Shown here in pieces: positions 48,063-58,800 of a stretch of 64,000 nt of DNA (within the stretch, counting starts at the first letter, position 1; each line of letters begins with the position of its first letter). The DNA lies in assembly GCA_902786665.1 (NCBI GenBank), contig CADADN010000025.1:1-64000 (forward strand). The letters run 5' to 3'. Both the position numbers and the translations under genes were made by a program. This DNA is from an uncultured Prevotellaceae bacterium. Lineage in GTDB: Bacteria > Bacteroidota > Bacteroidia > Bacteroidales > Bacteroidaceae. The notes beneath the pieces are model-generated. The model made no database searches. It was not told the origin of the DNA and worked only from the letters and a program-made list of their open reading frames with translations.

Positions 48063-48173
48063 ACACTACCTTACCGGGTGAGCTTTGCTTGCACCATCCC
48101 CAAAACCGAACACTCAAAATTATCCTCTCTTTTGTCAGTTGGTGGTAAAATGGCGGAACAGTATGTAAAAAGA

Positions 48174-48212
48174 AAAGGCGGAGACCCTGATTTTATCGGG
48201 ATTTCCGCCTTT
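48174..48212 (-). terminator. hairpin terminator, minus-strand orientation
   Basis: AAAGGCGGA (48174-48182) pairs with TCCGCCTTT (48204-48212), and the inner arms CCC/GGG pair. On the minus strand the hairpin is followed by TTTTCTTTTT, so it fits minus-strand transcription. Confidence 0.65.
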
Positions 48213-48450
48213 CATAGCATAATCGGGGTATGATGATGCTATTTGTTCTTAAATCTATCAGGGAAGTCAGCGAAAGGTGCTCCTCCTCTTCACGGAGAAG
48301 CAGCAAACCGCCATGCGAAGACAGGATCATGGCATCAGTCGTGGCCCCCAAGTTGAAATTATTCGGCCTGTAAGGTTGGTCGTCACACCAAGAATTCCCC
48401 TGAAGTCGTAGGGGCGGGTCTTGTGCCCGCCTGCCGCCAAGAGGTCGGTG
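48193..48450 (-). pseudogene. possible 3' remnant of a minus-strand gene
   Basis: On the minus strand the frame is open for 86 codons from 48450 to a TAA at 48193, inside a terminator-like hairpin. The middle reads as plausible protein ('PNNFNLGATTDAMILSSHGG'). There is no good start, and the 5' side runs into hairpin repeats at 48408-48482. It may be a decayed gene, but chance cannot be excluded. Confidence 0.3.
48408..48432. repeat. REP-like hairpin with TCTTGTG loop
   Basis: GGGCGGG, loop TCTTGTG, then CCCGCC. The same loop with a different but matched stem (GGTCAGG/CCTGACC) is inside the repeat at 60835-60931. Confidence 0.75.
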
Positions 48451-48460
48451 CTAGGTGGTA

Positions 48461-48542
48461 GAGACGGGATACATCCCGTCTCAGTGCGCACCACCTCATT
48501 TGGCGTGGCATTCCGCTGGTGAGACGGGATGTATCCCGTCTC
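48461..48542. repeat. two 22-base palindromes (GAGACGGGAT type)
   Basis: 48461-48482 and 48521-48542 each consist of GAGACGGGAT, two central bases (AC or GT), and ATCCCGTCTC. The arms are perfect. The short loop suggests DNA-level palindromes or tight RNA hairpins. Confidence 0.85.
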
Positions 48543-48582
48543 TACAATAGCCTGCGGAGAAGTGAAATTTCTCTGAATTTTC

Positions 48583-48613
48583 TTGGTTGCTAAAAGAAAA
48601 ATAACTAATTTTG
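48583..48613 (+). promoter_or_regulatory. promoter of the small-protein / giant-protein operon
   Basis: TTG (48583-48585), exactly 20 bases, then TAATTTTG (48606-48613). The predicted transcript starts near 48620, which gives a leader of about 138 bases before the small gene at 48758. Confidence 0.78.
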
Positions 48614-48619
48614 CGCATA

Positions 48620-48712
48620 TGAGGTTTATTATGGATTTTTCACTAGTAAAGTAACACTATTCCTTTTAATTAGCAAAGGATTAGCGTTACAAAACCTCAC
48701 GTTTTTTGTTTT
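48620..48712 (+). ncRNA. structured leader RNA with terminator-like end
   Basis: TGAGGTTT (48620-48627), at the predicted 5' end of the transcript, pairs with AAACCTCA (48692-48699). Inside, GTAACACTATTCCTTT (48651-48666) pairs with AAAGGATTAGCGTTAC (48675-48690) with two mismatches. GTTTTTTGTTTT follows directly at 48701-48712. This is the shape of an intrinsic terminator or attenuator, or of a free-standing small RNA of about 90 bases. It matches no riboswitch class that I know. Confidence 0.55.
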
Positions 48713-48757
48713 AGTATGAATTATTTATGTTAACGTATAGGAAAACATTGTAACCAG

Positions 48758-48937
48758 ATGAAAAGACATTACACAAGACCTATGATAGAGGCAGTACCTT
48801 TGAATATGGACAGACCTCTGCTCGCTGAAAGCAACGAAAAAGGCATCAAAGCTACCATTTCTGGCTATCTGTCGTCTGATGTAGAGGATGAAGATGATGA
48901 CAGCGACGGTTTTTCACAAGATTTATTTGAGAACTGA
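48758..48937 (+). CDS. 59-residue unannotated small protein with acidic tail
   Basis: ATG 48758 opens a 59-codon frame that begins MKRHYTRPMIEAVPLNM, contains 'RPLLAES' (about 19-25), and ends in an Asp/Glu-rich stretch (about 41-50) and DLFEN. It has no cysteine, signal peptide or membrane segment. From memory, short Bacteroidales proteins with a 'KxYxxPxIExV.L...LLAxS' opening occur widely without annotation. The gene lies 20 bases before the lipoprotein gene, behind its own promoter and leader. It could be a processed peptide or a regulator. No function is claimed. Confidence 0.65.
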   Translation: MKRHYTRPMIEAVPLNMDRPLLAESNEKGIKATISGYLSSDVEDEDDDSDGFSQDLFEN

Positions 48938-48957
48938 TACCTTAAAGGCGAGAAATT

Positions 48958-49872
48958 ATGAAGCATATTGGTTTTCTTTTACTCTTATTATCAAGCATGG
49001 TATTGGCTGCCTGTTCTTCCGACGATGATGAATCGGTGGAAAGCAGTAACGGCAGAAAACTGCGCCAACTGACTATTGCCGAAGTGCCAGTCACCAAAGA
49101 CGCACCCACATCCAAGAAGGTTAAGATGACTGACAACTCATCGTCGCTGGATGCCTTATGGACTAAGGATGATATGGTCACCTACTTCAATGTAAGTTCA
49201 TTCAGCCAAGTGACTATGGATTACGGGAAACTGACAGCAGCATCCTCTACCAGCACTTCGATGTTTCAAGGTTCGGTGAACTGTAAAACCGGTGACAGAG
49301 TGGCATTGCTTTACCCCGCCAAGAATCCAATTCTTTCGGGAAAAGACCGAGGCAAATTCTCCATCAGCCTCGACGGACAGAAGGGCACGCTGGAAGACAT
49401 TGCAGAACATTTCCACTATGTCTATGGTGTGGCAGAGGTGACTTCCGTGACTGACCAAACGGCCACTGCCACAATAGACAACATGCAGTCGCTATTGGCA
49501 GTGTGCAAATTCTCGTTTACTGATGGCTCGGAAGCCATACCTGTAAAGACATTGACCGTCAACTTTTATGATAATGAATACGCTTTCCTCCCGATAGGCT
49601 ATTCCTTGACGGCCATGTTCACACCAACGGCAGATGTCAGTTCACTCGTTCTCGCATATGCAGGACCAGAGACTTGGGATGAAACGGAACTTTCCGTTAC
49701 ACTCGACAATGAGACTTCCGAAGGAGTCTTTGTTGCACTCTTCCCCTATAGCCCCACAGGCTATATGCACTTTACCGTGACAAACAGTTCCGGAACCTAC
49801 AAAGGCATGGCTAAGGCCTCTCTGAAAGCCGGCAGATACTATCCCGCCTCTCTGAAACTAACCAGGCAATAA
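48958..49872 (+). CDS. fimbrillin-like surface lipoprotein
   Basis: The 304-residue product has a lipobox (LAAC, Cys19) followed by an acidic linker (SSDDDESVE). The body has the fimbrillin-family pattern: an N-terminal region with 'LDALWTKDDMVTYFN', a middle 'VALLYPAKNP', and a C-terminal 'GMAKASLKAGRYYPASLKLTRQ', like the 'GK.Y...LKL' end of FimA/Mfa-like proteins. It may act as a pilus-type subunit or anchor. It sits 17 bases before the giant gene. The family is known for surface adhesion, and the exact role here is inferred. Confidence 0.7.
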   Translation: MKHIGFLLLLLSSMVLAACSSDDDESVESSNGRKLRQLTIAEVPVTKDAPTSKKVKMTDNSSSLDALWTKDDMVTYFNVSSFSQVTMDYGKLTAASSTSTSMFQGSVNCKTGDRVALLYPAKNPILSGKDRGKFSISLDGQKGTLEDIAEHFHYVYGVAEVTSVTDQTATATIDNMQSLLAVCKFSFTDGSEAIPVKTLTVNFYDNEYAFLPIGYSLTAMFTPTADVSSLVLAYAGPETWDETELSVTLDNETSEGVFVALFPYSPTGYMHFTVTNSSGTYKGMAKASLKAGRYYPASLKLTRQ

Positions 49873-49889
49873 CAAAAAACTGAAACAAT

Positions 49890-52800
49890 ATGATTAAGGC
49901 AAAACATATCTCACGACTGCTCATGATGGCGCTCTTGCTCATCGGAGCGGCAACCGACGTTTTGGCCCAGGAATACATCACTGAAGTGATGACCCTTGGC
50001 GCCGAGCAAGGCAAGGGTGCTAATCTAAGGCGCGAGTACGAAAATAAAGGTTGGACCGTCGTCAACAACGACCTGAACAGAAATGCTGGTGGATGGGATG
50101 TCTATATCGCCTACAAGACCAGCAGCACGGCCAACCCTGAAACCGGCTATATCACCGATATCTGTGCATCCAACAAGTGGGTTGACTCCTTCACCTTTGA
50201 AGGACGAACCTACTATAGGGCTCAAAGCAACAGCGGATTCAACGGAGACCTCAACAAAGGAGCCGGTGGGGCAGACATCATTATCTATTACACGCGCGAG
50301 CGAGGAAAACTCGGTTCTTACGGAGCCGACAAACGCGTCATAACAAAGTTGTCAGTATTAAACCAAAGCGAGGACAACGACTCTTGGACTGCCGCCATCT
50401 CCTGGCGCAACTCGAGTTATAGTGGCATCTGTGACTTGAACAGAGGAGCCGGCGGCGATTACATCTACATACATCAGCACTTCACCACCCAGAAAGTGAA
50501 GTGGAGTGAAAAGCCCACCTTCGCCTCGGACCTCGTCTACAACGGGCAGACACAAAACCTCATCGCCAAGGATACGTGGAAGAACAACTACGGCACGTTG
50601 AAATACCGTGTTGACGGTGGGTCGTGGTCATGCGCCGTGCCCGGAGCCATCGATGTGGGCAACTACAAGGTGGAGGCACAACTTGAAGGCACCTCGGCCA
50701 GCGGCATCGTCTTCGCCAACAACAGCGATGTCGTCACGAAGACTGTCACCATCAACCCGCCCATCGTCAAGGCCGCCAACCTGCACGGCGTGTTCAATCA
50801 GGGCGACAAACGGGTGTACCTCTCGTGGGATATTCCTTCCGTTCCTGGCAACTACACCAATTTCAAGTGGGTGGTCTATCGTGACGGCACGAAGATAGCC
50901 GAACTCGCTCCCAGCGTACACACCTATGCCGATGATGGCTACGCCAACGAAACATCGACAACCTACGACGTGTACTATGTCTCGAACTTCTGGGACATGA
51001 CGACGCAGCGCGACGACACGAAGACCTCGGTGACTGTCAACACCACACGCGACGTGCCCGTGCGCAACTTGAAGGTGGAACAGCAGCCCGACCGCATCGT
51101 GTTTACATGGGCCTCCGATGCCTATCCCAAGGGCTTCGGCCACAAGTTCCGCATCTATGTGGATGACGAGGATGACCCCATTTACACACTCACACCCGAC
51201 GATATGCAGGACTTGCTGCAATGGGAGCACCGCACCACCGACCAGCACAGCAACCGGCAGAACAAGGTTGACCCGGAGACGGGCGTGCCTTATACCGAGG
51301 AGCCGCTGAACGCCTGCTCCCCCAAACCCTACCGCATAGAGGGTGTCATTGGCGACGTTGTGCTCAACACCATTACCATCAACCCGAAGGCCATCGGCGA
51401 GGCTACAAAGTTCTACTCGCTCGATGCCTCTAAGGGGGTCTATGAGGGGGCAGTGAAATTGTCGTGGCATGTCGACCAGCAAGGCTCCCTCTATGCCAAG
51501 ACCTACATCGTGGAGCGACGCCGTGCCGAACAACAGAATGAGGATTGGGAGGTGCTGACCCGCCTGTCGAGCAACGAAGACTATCTGTTCTATACCGACG
51601 AGACGGCGCTGCCCGGCGTTTACTACGACTACCGCATCATCGTGGAGGATAAGTGCGAAGACGGCTCTATCATCAACAGCGATGTGACCAACATAGGCTT
51701 CGCCAAGAGTACCGGCACCGTGACGGGCCGCATAGCCTACGGCTCTACAGGTACGGCGGTGCAGGGTGTCGATGTGGTGATGACCATGACCAGTTCTGAG
51801 GGTGACCAGTTAGAGCAGTTCCACTCCATGTACTTTACCGACGTGAACGGTGCCGTGACGTGGCAATACCCTGTTGGAGGCAACCAGCAATCCTCGAGCA
51901 AGAACTACGCTGATGAAAAGTTCGCCACCTGCGACTTCTCCGTGCAGATGTGGCTCTACCCGGAGTTGTTCAACGAAAGCACGGTTGTGGACTTCGGCAA
52001 CGGCATCGGTTTGGGCATGACAGCCAGTGGCGGTCTGACCTTCAACGGCCAGCCCTTCGACGGCATCGTGCTCCAGCAGAATGTCTATCATCACGTAGCA
52101 CTGACCCGCAACGGCAAGACACTGACCTGCTATGTGCTGACAAAGGATGCCAACAGCAGCGAGCCCAATGTGCAAAAAGCCACTCTGACGATGGCTGACG
52201 GCTCATTAACCCTGACCAATGCTGAAGAGTTCCACCTGGGACGTTTCAAGGGGTTGGCAGATGAGTTCCGCCTGTGGACAAGGTGCCTCAGCGAGGACGA
52301 CATCCTGGAGAACTACGACCACCTGCTGGTGGGCGACGAGAAGCAGTTGGAGACCTACTGGACCTTTGACGAGGGCCTGCGCACACAGTTCTTCGACTAC
52401 TCGCGCGACGGCACCAACTACCGCAAGCACCACGGTGTCGTGGGCAGCAACGCCCAACCCTCCACCCTCACGCCCACAGCGCTGAAGCTGAAGGCCAAGA
52501 CCGATGCCGACGGCAACTACGTCATTCAGGGCATACCGTTCACCGGCGAGGGAACGACCTACTCGGTGATGCCCCTCTATGGCATCCACGAGTTCAACCC
52601 CGCCAAGACGCTACTTTTCGTGGGTAAGAACGCCCTTGTCCACACCGCCGACTTCGAGGACGTTTCATCGTTCCCCATGAGCGGGTACATCTACTACGCC
52701 GACACCAACGTACCCGTAGAGGGTGTGCAGATGTATATCGACGGCATACTGCAGAACAAGGATGGACAGGTGGTGCAGAGCGACGTTAATGGCAAATACA

Positions 52801-55800
52801 ACATCTCCGTTCCCATTGGTGACCACTTCGTAGAAGCCAAGTTAGGAGGACATACGATGGTGGAGGGCGGACGCTGGCCCACAGCAGGGACATTCCACTT
52901 CGACCGCTCCGTGCAACATGACTTTGCCGACTCTACACTGGTGAACTTCGTGGGTCGTGTGGGCGGCGGCCTGAGCAACGACACACTGGCCATAGGTTTC
53001 AACTTGTCCAGAAACAACATAGGCATAGCCACCGTACAACTGGCACTGAACAACGAGTCGTTCTCGTTCAACTGCCTTGACGACCACATCACCACGGCCA
53101 CCACCAACCGCAGCTGGGAGAGCGACACCACGAGCATCAGCAGTCGCTCGTGGACTGGCACAGACTATGATGCCAAGTACATCTACATACGTACCGACTC
53201 GCTCAACGGTGAGTTCTCGGCCCTGCTGCCACCGCTGAAGTATAAGGTGAAGAGTCTGCGCATAGACAAGAATCCCAACATCGATTTCGGCTCGCTGCCA
53301 GAGATTGACTTGACTGTCGTATCGCAGGAACAAACCGACGAAACCACTGAAATCTTTGATGACGGCACAGAACAGAAGCAATCCTACACCTACAACACCA
53401 AGATGGTGAAGACCTACTTTGCCGAGCCGAAATTAGAACTCATCCAAATGTCCGTCAACGGCGAAGGCGATGCGCCGAAGGGCGTGTTCGGGCGCAAGGC
53501 GTTCGAGGACTTCAGCGACGATTTCGGCACTACCCCCATTGACAACATCTGGACCTTTAATGAAAAAGGCAAACTCGAATACACTTACGGTTACCCCATC
53601 TACGACGGCGGCGACAAGGTGAAAATGAGGGTATGGGGCTATGAGGTTTACGTGAACCGCGACCCTGAGCCTGATTTACCCGCAGTGGCAGATACCCTCG
53701 CCCTCAACGGACAGGTGGTGACCGTCAGCAACGAGATGAGCAGCGAGCAGATGGTGGTGGCACGTGTCGACAACGAGGCGCTGGGCCTGCAGCCGGGCGA
53801 CATCTACGACTTGAAGCAAGACCAACTGATACTTGACGCCCGCGGCATGAACGAGTTCACCTTCAAGACCGGACTGCCCAACATCGCGGCTCCCTATACC
53901 CGCCAACTGAGCATGGAGATGGAGCGCAACAACCGCACCTATACATACGATGGGGTGAACGCCATCGTGCTCGGCTCATTGACCACGGGTACCAACTTTG
54001 TTACCCTCGGTCCTGAATTAGTGACCATGGTGCTGCGCGACCCGCCTGGTGCGACATCGAAGACCACCTGGAAGACGGGACATACCGAGACCAAATTCCG
54101 CAGCACCTCACAAGGCTTCTATGGCAACGAGAAATTTACCTGCGACAACTCATGGGGTATCCACTTCGAGACCGCGGCGGGAGTGGGCGTTGAAGTCCTT
54201 ACCTTGAAATCGACCACCCTGACCAACACCACCGAAGGCTTCACTTATAGAGTGCAGCGCAACAACCAAACCGACGAGACGTGGTCGACAACCGTCACCG
54301 AGGCCGTCTCCTCCGGTACCAAGACCCCATACGTGGGCAGCAAAGGCGATGTCTTTATCGGTGCGTCCACCAACCTCATTATCGGCGACGCGCGCAAACT
54401 TGGCTTCTTCCGCGAAGGCGAAGGCTATCCGCTTCGTCTCGACCTGCGCGACTCCAAGTCGATGGGCGACAGCATCCGTACCACGTTCATGTACTCCACC
54501 TACGAGTTGGAAGAGGTGATGATTCCCAAGTGGAAGGAGACCCGTCAAAGCCTGATGACCTTTCTCCCAACCAAGGAAGAAGCCCTCAACTACGTGAACA
54601 CCAGCGACCACTGCGTCTACGTGACATGGTTGAAGCCCGACGACGAGGCCTTAGGCACAGATACCACGACCTATCGTCAACTGCCGCCCGTGAACTGGGA
54701 TGGAACATTCATCCAAGACAGTGTCCTATGGTGTACCAACCAGATAAAAAATTGGGAGAAAGTGATGAGTGACAATGAAGAGGACAAAGTCATCGCCATG
54801 AACGACCCCAAGTACTTCATCAGGAACATCTCGTTCGACGGCGGCAACAACTACACCTACACCAACCGCACCGACACCACCTTCCAGAAGAAGCACAACT
54901 ACTCTCACAACCTTGGCGGTATCGTCAAGTTCGGCGGCTCCCACCAAAATGACGCTGGAGGAATGCGATTAAGTATCAATGCCATGTGGGACACTGAAAA
55001 CGGATGGTCGATGGCCACCTCCGAGAGTGACCCTGAAGAAAACTACAAGGACTGGGCAGAACTCGAATATGCCTTCAGCGATGGGAACAAGGGAACCGAC
55101 TTCTCTGTCAATATCTACAAGTCACCCAGCGGATGGGGCGACATCTTCAGCATCCTTGGCGGGCAAAGTTACAACCCCTACGAGGGCGAGGAGAAAACGA
55201 AATACTTTGAGGAGGGAATGCACATTCTCTCCAACGGCACCGAGCAGATGGAGCGCCCCAACATCCGCATCAGTCTCGACGGCAACGGCGACAACAGTGC
55301 CAAGCACGTCACGCTGAGCGATGTGCCGGCGGGACAACCCGGACAGCTCACGCTGCACCTCACCAACCTTAGCTCGACCACTCAGGGCTTCGACTTCAGC
55401 TATAACATCATGGTGCAGGAAAAGGCTAACCAGATGGGCCTGGAAGTCCTCATGGACGGCGTGCCTGCCAACGGGCGCTCTATATTCATTCCAGCAGGAG
55501 AAACGGTGAAGAAGGTCATTACAGTGCGGCAGACCGACCAGAGCGTGCTCGACTATACTGACTTGGAAATATGGCTCATGTCTCAATTCCAGCCTATCAA
55601 GATTAACGATAAAGTGACGTTCAACGTACACTTCAAACCTTCGTCATCGCCCATCAACCTCGCCATCACTGACCCGGTGCTCAACATCGAGACGCTGGAC
55701 CGCAACAAGGGCGACCTGGAGCTGAAAGTCACTGGTTTCGACCGTCAGTTCAAGGGTATGAAGAAACTGGGCGTGGAATACCGTTACGAGGGTTCCACCA

Positions 55801-58800
55801 CCTGGACGAGGCCCGACACGCTGAATTTCTTCGTCAACCGCGCCGACTCCACCAAGCTTCACGACCAGGTGCTGCCCGCCACGGGCGACCTGCTCCTGCG
55901 CTTCAACATGAAAGATGACAACCTCTACCCACAAGGCAACTACACCTTCCGTGCCTACACCACCACGATGTATGGCACCGAGGACATCAGCGTGTACAGC
56001 AGCGAGATAACCGTGGTGAAGGACAACGTGCGGCCACGCAACCTCACCACTCCTGCGCCCACCGACGGCATCCTGCGCTATGGCGATGACATCATTGTGG
56101 AGTTCAACGAGGACATCGTGCCCGGCTATGTCTCTGATAAGAACATCATCGTCACCGCCAAGCTGAACAACCAGCCTATCCAACACGATGTGGCACTGCA
56201 GCTCATCCCCTTCGGTGTAACAGCTCATACGAAAAATCCCGTATTCCTCAACGGCGACTTCTCCATCGAATTCTGGGTGAAGTGGACTCAGGGAGGCCAT
56301 ATCCTCCGATGGGGAGAGGGGCTCGCCAATACGACAATGAGTATTGACAGCAGCGGGCACTTTGTCATTTTGGTTGGCGGAAATTCTTACATCAGCACAG
56401 CTGTTCTGCCAAAGGATACTTGGACGTATATCGCTGCCAGCTACAAGGCCAGCGACATGACCTTCTCGGCACTCGGGCAGTATGATACCGAGTCGGTACT
56501 GCTCTTCGACCACCAGCCTGTCACGTTCTCGTCATTGGAATCCTTCCTCCATTCCGGCGACCACGCCTTCTACCTTGGCGGTGGTGTTACGGCGGCCGTC
56601 CACGACCTGGCCTTGTACGACATCTACCGCGATGTCTACGAGGCAGGGGCGACAAAGTATATCTCGAAAGACCAATACACCTATGGACTTGCCAACTATT
56701 GGCCCATGAACGAAGGACACGGTTCGGTGGCTGCCGACTCACGCCACACTCATGACTTCGAAGTGACCGACCGTTGGGAACTCTCCAACGTAAACTACAG
56801 CTTTGATACATCTTCGTCAGGTGGACTGACAGCCGACATCTCCCGCATCAACACGTCGGTCGGCGATAGCTACGCCATAGAGCTTTGGGCAAATACAAGC
56901 TCTCTGACTGCCACCCTCTTCGAGACGGGCAGCAACGAATCCAACAAAATCTGCCTACGCTATGATGATGACATGAACCTTGTGCTTGACTATGGCAAGA
57001 AATCGCAGGTGGTTGCAAGCCACAACGATTTCCCACTACACAACGCATGGCACCACATGGCCTTGAATGTCGTACGCGGACAAGCTGCCAGTTTCTATTA
57101 CAACGGACAGCGCACGGCGGTCATTGCTGAGGTGGATATGCCCCCGCTGGAAGGTTCACAGATGAAGCTTGGAATAAACAATAACGGTAGCATTGACGAA
57201 CTGCGCATCTGGCATGCATCATTGACGGAAGACCGTCTGCTCGCTAATATGTACAACTGCATCGACACGACCGACATCTATTCGCGCGGACTCGTGGCCT
57301 ACTATCCCTTCGAAAAGAGGGAAACGGTCAACGGTGTTCTGACATACGTCGGAACGCTCGAAGACATGGCACCGGCCAATACCATTCCGGGACATGCCGT
57401 TACCGCCGACCCGTCGTTGTTGAAGCCCTACGGTCCCCCGCTGAAGAATGCACCCGAAGAGAGCCGTCTCATCGCACGTCATGTGGCTTCGGACCGCAAG
57501 ATTGTCGTCCGGTTGGATGAAGAAACCGGCATCACCGCCCGCGATATAGAGGGCACCGTGCTCAACATCACCGTCGACAAGATTCACGACATGCATGGCA
57601 ACGAGTCGCTGCCCATCCGCTGGCAAGCCTATTGCTACTTGAACACCCTGAAGTGGACGAAGGACTCGGTGAACGTCATCAAGCGCTATGGCGATGACTA
57701 TACTTTCGACGTGAACATCGAGAACCGTGGCGGACACACCGAGTACTACACATTATATAATATGCCGCAATGGCTCACCCTCATCAACAGCTACAATACC
57801 GATGACATTGCGCCGCAGAAGACAAAGACACTGCGATTCCAGGTGAACCCCTTGGTGGCCGTGGGCAACTACGACATCACCATTGGCCTGCAAGGCAACA
57901 ACGGGATTCTGGAACCTCTGCGCATTGTAATGAAGGTCAGGGGAGAGGCCCCCAACTGGAGCGTTGATCCGAATGCCTACGAGAACAATATGAGCATTGT
58001 GGGTCAGATTTACATTAACGGCATACTGATGAGTAACAGCGAAAGCATCTTGGCCGCCTTTATCGACGACGAGTGCCGGGGTGTCGCCTCACCCAAGCTG
58101 ATGCGTGGTGCGGCCTACGTACCCATGAGCATCTACGGCACCGCCATGCAGCAAATCAACGGTGTGCCTGCCGACCTTGACAGGGGCCGTACCGTGACCT
58201 TCCGCCTGTGGGATGCCACGACGGGCATCGCCTATCCCAATGTCAGTATCACAATGCCCGATGGCACGGTAACCGACACGATCACCTTCGACCCTGCGAA
58301 AAACTACGGCACTTTCGACGCACCACTCATCTTCACCAAGACCGACCTCGTGGAGCAGCATCTTGCTCTCAGAAAAGGCTGGAACTGGATTTCATTGGGC
58401 GTGGAGCCTTCCAATCCAAAGGTTGCTACTGTCTTCAAGGATGTGACATCGTGGGAGGCACGCCTGAAAGACCATGACACGGGCACGTCCTACAGCAACG
58501 GCACCTATTGGGCAGGAACCCTGAAGCAGGTGAAAGTCAACACCATGTACAAGTTATTGCTCACAAGGCTCGAACAAAGCAAAGACTTGCCACCCTACAT
58601 TGTCATCCAAGGCCGGCAGATAAAACTCGACGAGACTCCCGACACGCTGAAAAAGGGCTGGAACTGGCTGCCATTCACACCCGCGACCACGATGTCTATC
58701 GGAGAAGCACTCGCCGGTGCCAATCCGAAGGTTGGCGACCAGGTGAAGTCTCAGACAGCCTTCGCCTATTACAGCCGCTACGGATGGGAGGGTGACCTCG

